This document shows, piece by piece, positions 9,945-19,809 of a stretch of DNA of 21,028 bases. The position numbers and the translations under genes are program-made. The notes under the pieces were generated by a model. The model did not search any database, was not told the DNA's origin, and saw only the letters and a program-made list of their open reading frames with translations. Each line of letters begins with the position of its first letter. Position 1 is the stretch's first letter. Origin of the DNA: Saccoglossus kowalevskii (Eukaryota > Hemichordata > Enteropneusta > Harrimaniidae); the NCBI RefSeq assembly GCF_000003605.2, contig NW_003140293.1, positions 1 to 21,028 on the forward strand, written 5' to 3'.

Positions 9945-10066
9945 AGGTTGAAGCTCAGGATGGAGCTCAGGTTGACTCTGAGCTGTAAGCAATTTCCCAA
10001 GCTCAAGTTGAAGCTCAGAATGGAGCTCAGGTTGACTCTGAGCAAGCTCAGGTTGAAGCTCAGGAT
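9945..10066. repeat. AGCTCAG-rich repeat, right side of the minisatellite
   Basis: gagctcaggttgaagctcag, then gatggagctcaggttgactc, then tgagctgtaagcaatttccc is repeated about 1.5 times. It is related to 9160-9250. The minus-strand frame over it (9839-10072) is a repeat artefact with recurring SFNLS words. Confidence 0.75.
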
Positions 10067-10411
10067 TGCCATTACATACCTGACATATTACATGGTGGAT
10101 AAAGTACGATAAATGCCGTAATTACAGCATAGTTTAACTTCACCGAGTAAATACCCTCATTTCCGGACATAAAGTCATACTAGTGTATCTGTTACACATC
10201 AAACATTTATATCACATGTTTCTTCCCACGTCGGACGGTTCCGTCCAGGAATCAGAATTTCCAACCAGGAATAAAAGTTGCAGACCGACACTATTTTATT
10301 TGTTTATTATAAACACAGGATGTCGGCCACTGGACCATCATTCTATTGTACTTGATGGTTTTAACACACAACAACACAATGCAATACTTGGTGGAAGACA
10401 CCGCTGTTCAA

Positions 10412-10429
10412 AATGAATGAATGAATGAA

Positions 10430-10460
<31 letters not shown>

Positions 10461-10484
10461 ATGAATGAATGAATGAATAAATAA
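10412..10484. repeat. Compound tetranucleotide microsatellite (AATG)n(AATA)n(AATG)n(AATA)n
   Basis: About four AATG, eight AATA, four AATG and two AATA units in a row. The near-symmetrical order suggests slippage and conversion within one array. Confidence 0.95.
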
Positions 10485-11400
10485 GTTTCCCGATTTTGAA
10501 AATGCCTTGGATTAGTTATTTGCTGAGGGACGGCCTATTAGGTATGTTCTCTGTATATTGCAGCACATGAACCTAAAAGTGTTAGGTAATAAAACAAAAA
10601 TGACGGTGTACTAAAGAAAAAAAGTACGTTCAAGTTCAACACTTTTTCATGCCATAAAACGAACTTCACCAGAAAAAACAGCCAAAACAACGCAGGGCAT
10701 GGGCCTATAACGAAATACGTAAACAGTAAAAGACCGTTAAAAATGACAACAAGCAGCAGTCAGAACGGCCCAAGTAACGCACAAGAAAAAATTAAGAAAA
10801 TTCACCAAGCGTGCTACAGGGTGATATAACGTATACAATACTATGGAAAACCACATAAGGCTAGCACTAGTGTACCACAAGAGAACGCTATATCACAAAA
10901 CGGCATATGTGGATATTTAAGAGATGTAAGACGAACAATGGGCAAAAATCGTATATAGCATGGATCTAAAAATACCCAAAGTAAGCCAGGGTTACATGTG
11001 CATATTTTGTTTCATCCCTTGTAATATATAGTGCAGGCTGATTGGTCTTAACAAGTAATAGTGATTTTCGAGGTTTCGGAGCGTTGATAATTCAATTTAA
11101 TGAAGTAGTATTGCTATACTTTACCAAACTGTGTTAATTATATAATTACCATTATCTTGAGAATGGTTAAGGTCTTGTACTGGGACATAGTTGCTCCGCC
11201 CCAAAGACGTCCATGTATTGACGTAAGTAGTTCATCAGGTCCCTGTGTGAATCACCATGATTTTAAGATACCCAAGAGGTACTGAAGGTAAGGTTTTCTT
11301 ACAGTACAATATCTATTTATTTAACAATACCTGTATAAAGCGGGACTATGATGCAGAATCAACCTGTGCTTTGATATCCTTTGATACAAAAGCAATTAAC
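10485..11400. other. No supported gene; strand-asymmetric A-rich segment at ~10590-10990
   Basis: The plus strand of about 10590-10990 is rich in A and poor in T, with many short poly-A runs, unlike the T-rich DNA around it. Such skew can mark a transcribed strand or an old retroposed copy. No continuous frame or recognisable protein motif was found. Confidence 0.35.
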
Positions 11401-11404
11401 AAGA

Positions 11405-11418
11405 GCGCCATCTGGAGG
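11405..11418 (+). promoter_or_regulatory. CTCF-like motif
   Basis: gcgccatctggagg agrees at 13 of 14 positions with the general CTCF core GCGCCMYCTRGTGG. CTCF is present in most bilaterians and such sites can act as insulators. It lies between the two zinc-finger copies. A single motif match in 21 kb is suggestive only. Confidence 0.3.
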
Positions 11419-11523
11419 CGATACCACCGTTAATAAAATGTTGTCATCGTAGAGGGCATTAATTTGAGGTCATCGGGGTTACCGCCATTGTGCAATTTAG
11501 TGCAGATTTTACAGGACGAGCTT

Positions 11524-11553
11524 ATGTCAGGATTGAGGAATATTCCGAGCGAA
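11524..11553 (+). CDS. Weak candidate first coding exon (MSGLRNIPSE) ending in a strong splice donor
   Basis: ATG at 11524 opens ten codons reading MSGLRNIPSE, followed directly by gtaagtg, a near-ideal animal splice donor in phase 0. Upstream within 130 bases are a CTCF-like motif and ccgccatt, which resembles a YY1/initiator element. No continuing exon could be recognised in the 4 kb downstream. The protein is unidentified. Chance is possible for so short a frame. Confidence 0.25.
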
Positions 11554-11559
11554 GTAAGT

Positions 11560-13700
11560 GATATATATCTACGATTAAAGTATACTCGTCAAACATTCAT
11601 GTTTGTAGAGTTATGGACCTCGTGAAATTATAAATAATACCTGTGAACACTGTATGTATGTATGAACGATCGCGTTTGTTGTCTCAGCGGCGTGTAATCT
11701 CAATACATGCGACCGTCAATGCGACCATTGCGTTTCTTGCTTTGCACTGGTGTAGAATAATGGTTAGTAATAGTCTAACGGTAGAACAATATTTTTATTG
11801 ACAAAATTATTATGTTCAAAATTTCAGTTATAATAATATGACATGATTTTTTAATAATGAAATATACACTGGCTAAAAGTCCAGGCACAATTCGAGAATC
11901 CAAATCCACACTGTACAAATTGCTGATGTCACAAAAAATGCCCTTCACTAAGGGTCGTTATATATGAATTGCTGTATACAAACAAACAAATAATGATAAT
12001 AACGGTAATAAATCTTTGCTTGTTGGCAGAAAAAATATACAGCCAGTCGAATCAAGCCAAAGGTTATGCACTTCGTTGCAATCTGCCCGTGGTTGTAAAA
12101 TTAGGTCATGGCGTGACAGACAAAGAAGACATCATTTAACACTGAAACATCACAATAAAACGGGGAAGTGGTTGCATATTACAACGTAGCAAACATTGGA
12201 AATGAAAAACCGCCTAATACAAACGCCAGGGGTGCGAATCACAATAGATAAACACTTGCCAATACCAACGCAATCGCTTTGGCTTTCCCATTCGACTAAT
12301 TAGAACATTGAAGTAGTCGTCAAAATAAACAATAGTCAAAGAACAACGTTGTGGAATGTTACACAAGTGTGCCATTGCGATAAAACAAAATTAGTTTTAA
12401 AATCAAATAAATATAGATAACAGGTGCAAACTTGTTAATGCTTAGCAAGATTTAGCAAGGCTGTACATAAACAATAAAAAAGAAACCTGGTGAAAAAAAG
12501 AAATGGCAGGATCTCCATATTATGCACTATATTTAACTTTTTTACAAAACGATAATCCATTTAAATTTGGAACTGTTACAGTCATTTTAATTATGAGCAT
12601 TAGTAAACTTCTTACTGAGTGAATTGTTATGCAAATTAGCAATTATCTCAGCTTCTTTTTAGTGCACATCCCAGAACTTTAAAAAAATAGCTCCGTGACG
12701 TTTTGACGTTTTGTTTTGAAATTTTCACAAATAATTGACAATGTATTTATCTTCAAAACGCCCCCGGGGCATTGTTTTTGGTTGAACAGTGTTACAACAA
12801 TCTTACAGACAACTAGCCCGGGTGTTCATTTATACATAAACTTGAAGTAGTGAAGTTTGAGCTGCTGCCCTGCAAAATTGACAACTGGTAGACAGTTTTC
12901 AAGACGGCACTTTCTTCAGAGTAAACAGATGTACCCATAAACCAATTTTGACAGGAAACAGAAGCATGGTTTAGAAGCTAATTTTTTGTAATCACTTTTG
13001 AACAAGAAAGCACATTTTTGTGTACATTTCAAACTACAGTGTCCATAAACAAATACTAACAAAATCAAAAAAATAATATACAATAAGCTTTCCGAAAATA
13101 TATAGTTTTGTGGACAAGGGAGGTCATCTTGATTTCCTAATTAACTAATTAAAATACCTGTCAGGTAAACTGCATCTCTACCTTAAGTAAACATTGTAAT
13201 TAAACTGACAGTTACCTGATTTTGACAAAAAAGCACAGAAACAAGGTTAGTTTTGCTCGATATTAAAGTGTCACAATGGTGTATCCTATATTTCGAAAAA
13301 CAATTCAGGAAAGAGAGGAATATCCTCGGCGGTATAATGGTATTGATACCATGTGTGGAACTCATTGAGGGTTTGAATTCAGGAGTTAACATTGTTTCAA
13401 CATCAAATATCCAATCTAAAGAATAACTTCTTAATCATAAGAACTTACAATTGTGGAAATTAATTGAACGAGAGTTATTTACACCATAATAAGTCTCAAA
13501 TATTTTTTTGAAATAATTATTTTCTCAATTCAAGAAAAGTAGAAATAAAATAAATATGACAACACAATAGACTAGAATTGTTGGAAATATAAAATTCAAG
13601 TTTGGCCAACCGAGACTGTTTGAAGGAAATGATAAAATTGAGAAGTAATTAACCATCACTTTTGAATTAGCTTTGAAGTAAAAGTGTTACCTGAGAGTGC
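11560..13700. other. No gene seen; AT-rich
   Basis: AT-rich, with no frame longer than 69 codons and no domain. The minus frame at 13183-13392 has no recognisable family. It may be intron of the candidate gene starting at 11524 or plain intergenic DNA. Confidence 0.5.
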
Positions 13701-13704
13701 CAGG

Positions 13705-14509
13705 GAAATGATTACATCTGTGACCGACCTCCACCGTTGCCCATGGAAGACTAAATTGACATTTACATAAAATATTCACCCCCACAGTCAAAAAACGCCG
13801 CCGCCGCCTCTGACAATGTCCCCTAGGTGATTTTCGAAGTACCGTGAGCATATTGTACATTTTGGCATAAATTTACTGTTTTTCATTTACGATTTATTTT
13901 CCACATTTTCTTTAAATGTTTTGTTTTTGACATCGGCTGTGACATGATCAGCCATTTACGTGACAAACTAATTACATATACATATACATGTTTAACTAAT
14001 TGAACATAGCTGCTTCTGACTTATAGAACAATAATCAATTGAAATGATTAACAATAATGCAAACAAAATCATCAAAACTACAAAGAGTTCATAGATTTGA
14101 ATGATGAAGTTTTTGTTATAACCCAGTCTCCAACAGGTCTTCTACAGTGCAACACATTAGTTAATTAATATAAAATAAATTAAATGTAAATTTGATACCT
14201 TCTGTCACTAAGCCTTTGTTTTACTGCTCCTATAATAACGTTTAACACGTGCTGGTAATTTGTATACCACATATCTACTGTAAAACAACGTGGTTAGGAA
14301 GTATCCATATCAGTCGGAGATTGTTAATTATTTTCCTACTCAAATTGAAGGTTACTTGTGCTTGCCAAACATTACACCGTATTCTTGACCTAATCATTGA
14401 GCAAATATATCCCTGATAACAGAGCTTCTGTTTACCCGTAAACATCCTTTATTGGTATCTAGTCTTCCATGGGCAACTGTGGAGGTCGGTCACAGTCGTA
14501 ATCATTTTC
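13705..14509. mobile_element. Candidate ~805-bp element bounded by 49-bp inverted repeats
   Basis: The left arm 13705-13753 (gaaatgattac, then ctgtgaccgacctccac, then gttgcccatggaagacta) recurs as reverse complement at 14460-14509, with about 46 of 49 positions alike. The interior is AT-rich and non-coding. Just inside the left arm is a sequence (13757-13822) that also occurs at 15012-15078 outside the element. This could be a fold-back or MITE-type element, or two copies of one dispersed repeat in opposite orientation. Frames at 14449-14694 (-) and 14452-14679 (+) overlie the right arm and are not called. Confidence 0.6.
13757..13822 (+). repeat. Dispersed repeat, copy 1 (catttacataaaatattc...)
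   Basis: catttacataaaatattc, then cacagtcaaaaaacgccgcc and gcctctgac resemble 15012-15078. A gccgccgccgcc triplet run is included. Confidence 0.65.
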
Positions 14510-14983
14510 TCATAAAATCCCCACGTCGTAACAATACAACATTTTTTATAGTTTTTTTTTCTCAGCAAAATGTTCGTTTTCTTCGCAATTTTAGAGTATT
14601 TCTGAATCCAGGCCGTCCCAAAGAATGTAACATCTGGAGTCTCCTGCGCCAGAGACTGCATGATGTAAATATTTGTTGATACAAGATGAATCAACTTATA
14701 TCAGCAAATCTTATCTTAATGAAGGAAAGTATGGAGCGGGGAGTATCACTATAGATACGTTCTCACACGCCGGTGTTAGCACTGTTTTTTTGTGTGTAAA
14801 TATTATGCTAAATTGTCTGCTCGCGTTCCCACCTAGTTAAAAACACCGGTGTTTCGCGCCCTCAGCGAATCATATAAAAGAAAAGTCAATAAACAAATGG
14901 AAGGTCAGTCGACAAAATACAGGAATTAGCGTTTCAGAGGGTCTAGATATCAACATTTTCCCAAGGGCAGGATGCTCCCCGGA

Positions 14984-14997
14984 CCCCCCCCCCCCCC
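14984..14997 (+). repeat. Poly-C run of 14 bases
   Basis: Fourteen consecutive C, preceded by ctccccgga. It borders the second copy of the dispersed repeat. Homopolymer length here is prone to sequencing error. The minus-strand frame crossing it (14950-15165) reads GGGGG and is probably an artefact. Confidence 0.9.
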
Positions 14998-15011
14998 GGA
15001 AAAATCGATTT

Positions 15012-15078
15012 GTTTACATTTACGTAAAATATTCGCCGCACAGTCAAAAAAAACCTGCCGCCTCCTTTGACTAACATC
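15012..15078 (+). repeat. Dispersed repeat, copy 2
   Basis: tttacatttacgtaaaatat, then tcgccgcacagtcaaaaaaa, then acctgccgcctcctttgact. It matches 13757-13822 in the same orientation and order. Confidence 0.65.
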
Positions 15079-15451
15079 TGATTTGAAAAAAAAAACGTTT
15101 GAAGTAATACTAATTCTGGTGTTGAATATAAAAGTGCTACTCGTACTGAAGAATAAATTAAGCAAATTGCTTGCTAAATATGAGGTAAATTATTCGCCAC
15201 TCTTGACACAACCTAACACTGTTTTTTATTACCATACAGTCCTTTAATAACAACATAATCTTTTATACTCTTTTAATATAGATATATATTTGGGTTAGAA
15301 TCATTTTGTATAGTGTACTGAGTAAAGGTTTCACACGCAGAATCCACTTTAGGTAAGTGTAGTTCATTCCGGCAATTTTAAATATGTATATATGTAGATG
15401 GTTATGTCTTTTCCTACTGTCATACATTCCACCAATATTTTATCCACATGT

Positions 15452-15680
15452 AGCTATCATGCTAGGTTTGTGGGTATATAGAAAACTAGCGTTCTATAGA
15501 AAGATATCACAACACTTTTACATCTGCATTGTATTGCATTCTGTAGCGATACACATGAAACTAGTATTCTAACTAGGTAGGCTGCTCTGATATCACACCA
15601 CACTTTTACGTTGATACATTGCATCTGCATTGTATATTATCCATGCTTCTGTAAAGACACAGAGAAAACAAGCATGCACT
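15452..15680 (+). repeat. ~110-bp array units on the upstream side of the recombinase remnant
   Basis: Two to three diverged units of the family described at 528-965 (gatatcacaaca, gaaactagtattctaactag, gtaggctgctctgatatcac). They end at about 15680, where unrelated sequence begins. The same array resumes at 17367, so the DNA between looks inserted into the array. Confidence 0.7.
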
Positions 15681-16004
15681 ACGTTCAATTACCACTGTAG
15701 GCATTATTCTGCCATTCAACCAAGGACGAAGACAAAAATCTATGTCAGGGAAAGTCCCATAACTTCATATATTTTCTTCCACATCACGAACCACGTGACC
15801 GAGGCAAGGCAGGGGACACCATCTTGCCTTATGATCACTTCTGTTTTTCTCTGCATCAAGTGAGCATCCTAGCAAAACCAGTTTGATTCAGTCTCCATTT
15901 TTTCGACTGAGATTTCTGAAGAAGCTGTGAACCATTGGTAACAGTAGACGTAGTGGCTGGTAGGATAAGTTTGTTTTCTTATTTTTGTGTGTGCAAAAAA
16001 CTCA

Positions 16005-16745
16005 GGATTATCTGAGCGAGCTGCCAACGTCCTGGCCAAGGCAAATAGGGATTCCACCAATGCAGCCTGCGTCCTAAAATGGCGGGCATATGTTGGTGTA
16101 GTGGAAGGGAGATTGATCCATGCCATCTCTCTGTTGACCATGTAGCTGACGTTTTCATCCATTTGTTTGACGAGTTGGGCTTGTCCTAGGCAGCGACCAT
16201 TGGCCTTGTTACCCACCATCGAGAATTGCTTCTATGCCCAGTTTGGGTGTTGAGTTACTACGAGACTCATACTAAGGATTCAAGGCATGGCAGCAAGCAC
16301 ATGTTTATGTGTTATGACTATGGTAAGCAGGACAGACCATTCTCCCCAACTTCCATTTCCAGGTGGATCACTGCGACAGTGTGCAAGATTTATGACTATT
16401 GGCTACAGGCCAGCCTTGTCACCCATCATCGAGAATTGCCTCTATGCCCAGTTCGAGGGTTGAGTTACTACGAGAATCGTACTAAGGAATCAAGACATGA
16501 CACAGGGTCTACAGAGACACAGAGTACGAGCACATGGGCTTTGTGCGATCGCTGAATAATTGGCTCTTGCCTCAGGTGCCCTCCCCCTCTATCATATACT
16601 GAGGGCGGGCTTTAGGAGAGCGCAAACGGGTTTACCAGTCATTACCAAAGGGCCAAACAATTGAGGAAGGTCTTTTTCCGGTGGGACCCGTTCTAGTAGA
16701 TGAGACTTTGGTTACTGACCAAGCCCAGATAAACACAAGAATCAC
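16005..16745 (+). pseudogene. Decayed tyrosine recombinase of a DIRS/Ngaro-like retroelement
   Basis: Enzymes of this family integrate circular retroelement DNA by phosphotyrosine chemistry. The parts occur in family order but in three frames. A core-binding region reads LSERAANVLAKANRDST then, after a one-base shift near 16094, WCSGREIDP and HVADVFIHLFDELGLS, with a stop at 16187. Next come LCPV..LSYYE..TK and FSPTSISRWITATV (16226-16410), matching the LCPVRAL...RT and SP.TISRW blocks of this family. HRVR at 16518-16529 fits the catalytic HxxR motif, followed by LALASGA and ILRAGF. FTSHYQRA (16631-16654) holds the likely nucleophilic tyrosine. The expected first catalytic arginine segment is missing. 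Stops, frameshifts and an internal duplication make it non-functional. No reverse transcriptase was seen. The minus-strand frame at 15869-16219 is a shadow. Family is recognised from memory of motifs, not a search. Confidence 0.7.
16207..16500 (+). repeat. ~210-bp tandem duplication inside the recombinase remnant
   Basis: 16207-16300 (gttacccaccatcgagaatt, then gcttctatgcccagtttggg) recurs at 16417-16500 (gtcacccatcatcgagaatt, then gcctctatgcccagttcgag). The repeat doubles the LCPV...YYE..TK block. The second copy then jumps to sequence leading into the HxxR region. Confidence 0.8.
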
Positions 16746-17370
16746 TGCGCATAGGCGAATAAGTAGTCTCTGTTACAGATTTGTGCAGAGAAGTTTCTCC
16801 CGTCAGCACTCCTTGGACATGTCACGGTCTCGTTTTAGGCCTATGCCCTCATGCAGAACTATTTCAGCCTCTTTTTCTTTTGGAATGCTAGTCACCCAAG
16901 CATCTGAATTTGGGTCTAGCATTGTCGGGCAACCCTGTCACCCTATCTGCAGTTGCTTTGTTATGGGTACGACACTGTCAAGTTAAGACACTGTCACTTT
17001 ACTTATCTAAGTGGTAGTCGTAAGTAGGGAATATTGTGCCGGGCTATGGACACCCTTTTATGCATGGAAACCCACCACCTTTCTGCGTTTGACTCAAAAT
17101 GGTCATTCTAACTGACTGGAGTCTAAGGTGGGTAATTGAACATAGTGAATTTTTGCAGAGGGTTTTCAACCCGCCTATTCACACAGTTCTTACCCAACAT
17201 AGACACAAGGTCCCTACTGTGGAAGAAAATCTCTGAGGTCACGGGGCTTCCCCTGACCTAGATTTCTCTCTCTGTTGCCGGCTGAATGACAGATAATTTT
17301 GAATGACATGAGTCTATGGTGGGTATAAACTATGTGAATAGTCGGGTTGAAAACACTCTGCCTAATTCTA
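16746..17370 (+). mobile_element. 3' tail of the tyrosine-recombinase retroelement, copy 2
   Basis: Non-coding region following the recombinase and homologous to 1-537. It includes an inverted pair: 17147-17195 (gggttttcaacccgcctatt core) against 17319-17370 (tgggtataaactatgtgaat, then agtcgggttgaaaacactct). The left arm is itself a hairpin, tgggtaatt...attcac against gtgaat...ttaccca. The array begins immediately after, at taattctagc. The open frame 16681-16986 starts from GTG and runs into the tail. Only its first ~20 codons look recombinase-derived. Confidence 0.6.
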
Positions 17371-18050
17371 GCTATATAGTCTGCTATGGTATCACACCAT
17401 ACTATTACTGTAATACACTGTAAAAGGACATGTGTATAACGAGCATTCTAGCTAGATAGCCTGCTCTCGTATTACACCACACCATACTTTTACTGTAATA
17501 CATGTGCATCTACATGTGGGTAAGATTCCAGGCCCTAAAGGGACACATATATAAGGGGCATTCTAGCTAGATATGCTGCTCTAATATCACAACATACTTT
17601 TACTTTAATGCAATGCATCTACATGTAGGTAATATTCCAGATTTTAAAAAGACACATAGACAACTAGCCTTTTGGCTAGTTAGGCTGCTTTGATATCACA
17701 CAATACTTTAACTTTAATACATTGCTTCTACATGTAGGTAATAATCCAGGCTCTAAAAAGTCAAACATATAACGAGCATTCTATCAAGCGAAGCCCATCA
17801 CATTATACAATACTTTTACTTTAGTGCATTGTATATACATGTAATATTTTTGGTTTTACAAAGACACGGAGATGACTAGCATTTTGCCTAGTTAGGCTGC
17901 TCTGATATCACACCATACTTTATCTTTATTTTAATAAATTACATCCACAATTAGATATTATTCTTTGTTCTACAAAGACACTTAGAATACTAGCATTCGA
18001 GCTAGATAGGCTGCTCTGATATCACATCACACCATACTTTTACTGTAATA
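17367..18050 (+). repeat. ~110-bp array upstream of gene B, first part
   Basis: About seven units start near 17367, 17441, 17559, 17668, 17778, 17880 and 17994, the first shortened. All carry the gatatcacaccatac and tacatgtaggtaat landmarks. The last unit is cut at 18050 by an insertion and resumes at 18749. Confidence 0.85.
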
Positions 18051-18748
18051 GTTATGTGGAAAGCCTCAACAAATTGTTGATTGTTTTGTATGACATGCGC
18101 ATAGAATTTTATTCCAAGCTATTCTACATTGATTTACAAATAACCGTGAATGGAACGAGATTGTCGATCGACCACACACCATCGTGTGGACTTTTCCTGA
18201 TGAGCGCAGTGAGCGAAGATTGTTGAATAAATAAAAATGTACATCGAGTGCATATACTAGTATATCATAACTTCAGGCAAAATTGTTATTACGGCTTATG
18301 AATGCCGTTTATAGTTGACAAGTTGACTTCAACCACCGTCTGTGTTTTCAGAGAGACACTTTATATTCTGTCTGGTTTTGACAACCTCTGTTTTCTTTTT
18401 GGTAATTCATTCCATTGTTTGTATCAGCAACGCACGAGTAGCGTTTATTTTACCTCATATTCAAAGTAGGCATTTTGAAAACGATGTGGTGGGGCTTACA
18501 CTGCCGGCAAATTGGAAACTCGACGCTTTTGAAACCCATTTTTCCGGCAAAAGTAAATGGTCTACCTGCCAAATTCAATCCGTTTTTTATTTATAACTAC
18601 CATGAATATTCATGGCGCCATTCACATTTGAAAAACAGAAATATAATATGTTTTGTGGAGCTTTTATACACAGATATTAATGTGAGTGAGGGCGACTTTA
18701 TTTGAATAATGAACTCCACCCCGCCGCCTGTTTATAAACCATGTCGAT
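18051..18748. mobile_element. 698-bp insertion splitting an array unit
   Basis: The unit reads ...cttttactgtaata before 18051 and ctttaatacattg... from 18749, so ctgtaata/ctttaata flank the insert as an imperfect 8-bp target duplication. No terminal inverted repeats or poly-A end were seen. The interior has a hairpin with 6-bp arms (ccacac 18172-18177, gtgtgg 18184-18189) and the palindrome ccatgaatattcatgg near 18600. Frames of 76-84 codons inside show no family. Origin unknown. Confidence 0.5.
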
Positions 18749-19330
18749 CTTTAATACATTGTATCTACATGTAGGTAATAATCCAGGCTCTAATAAGACA
18801 AATATGCAACGGGCATTTTAGCCAGATAAGCTGATTTGATATCACACCATACCATACGTTTACTTTTATACATTGCATCTACATTGTATTATCCATAGTT
18901 CTGCAAAGATATGGAAAAACAAGCATTTCTAGTCATTGGCTATTCTGATATCACATCATACTATTACTTTAATAAATTGCATCTACATGTAGCATTCTAG
19001 ATAAGTAGGCTGCTCTGATATCACACCTTCCTTTTATTTTTATTTTTTAATGTATCACATGTAGCTATTTTCGTGGACTCTGAGACACGCAGAAAATTAG
19101 CTAGATATGGTGCTTTGTGATCACATAATACTTATACATTGATACGGTATCTCTAAATGGTATTTACATTTAGCTATGTTGATAAACTCTGTAGAGACAC
19201 ATAGAAATGTTGTATTATAGATAGATAGGCTGCATTGTTATCACACCGTATTTTTATTTAGATACATTCCACTTTATCCTAGGTTCTGTAGAGACACATA
19301 GAAAACTAGCATTCGAGCTAGACCCGCTTA
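18749..19330 (+). repeat. ~110-bp array upstream of gene B, second part
   Basis: About five more units continuing to the conserved lead. The last ~350 bases (from about 18985) are nearly identical to 646-965 upstream of gene A. The last unit here has tttatcctaggttctgtaga, then gacac in the family orientation, where copy 1 has its reverse complement. Confidence 0.85.
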
Positions 19331-19514
19331 TTATGCTGGAATCATTCTTGTCAGCTAATATTCTACAATGCCAGTTAATAATATTTTGATAGGTTAAGGC
19401 TAGGCTATGTAGAAGCACATACAGACATGGTAAACTGCAGTTAGATATCCATCATTTCATGATGTTGCACTCCAAATATATTTTGTTATATTGTTTCATT
19501 CTGTTATTTTGTAG
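19315..19514 (+). promoter_or_regulatory. Conserved 5' lead and splice acceptor of gene B
   Basis: Nearly identical to 966-1167. It ends attttgtag at 19514, followed by gtgaaaactgaacttgctgc where gene A has atgaaaactg. The identity continues to about 19591 (tagtacattt) and then stops abruptly. Confidence 0.5.
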
Positions 19515-19591
19515 GTGAAAACTGAACTTGCTGCCAATTTATAGATGAAGAACACTTCACACAATGAAGCCCTGGAATACAATGTAGTACA

Positions 19592-19797
19592 TTTCATTTC
19601 CCAAGATTTTCAAGATTTCCAGAGAAGTGATACAAATTCCTAAACACTTATATACTCAAGTCACTGAAAATTTATATGAAAGTTACCAACATATACACAT
19701 GGAGAATTATGCTTTTAATGTCACATGGTATGCTTTGAATTATTAATGAAAACAACAACACAACTGAAATGTGCGATATTAGAATTGTATATTAGTT
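19592..19797. other. Gene B-specific segment replacing gene A's leader region
   Basis: About 206 bases with no counterpart in gene A, where 1248-1375 encodes the N-terminal leader. Homology resumes at cagagaacctaaatgtgtg (about 19798). The segment ends ttagttcag, a passable splice acceptor, so it could be a retained intron in gene B or unrelated inserted DNA. Confidence 0.5.
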
Positions 19798-19809
19798 CAG
19801 AGAACCTAA

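Noticed and set aside
9839-10072. Minus-strand frame with SFNLS repeats
   Set aside because: It is produced by the AGCTCAG repeat and shows no protein family.
14950-15165. Minus-strand frame with a glycine run
   Set aside because: It depends on the length of a 14-base poly-C run and overlies a dispersed repeat.
15869-16219. Minus-strand frame of 116 codons
   Set aside because: The plus strand here encodes the core-binding part of the decayed recombinase. The minus frame is its shadow.
18172-18226. Possible hammerhead ribozyme (ctgatga at 18197 and gaa at 18215 next to a hairpin)
   Set aside because: The base after GAA is G instead of the usual A, no UH cleavage site pairs next to it, and no stem III or stem I closes in type I or III order. 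The helix between the boxes has a mismatch and a short loop.
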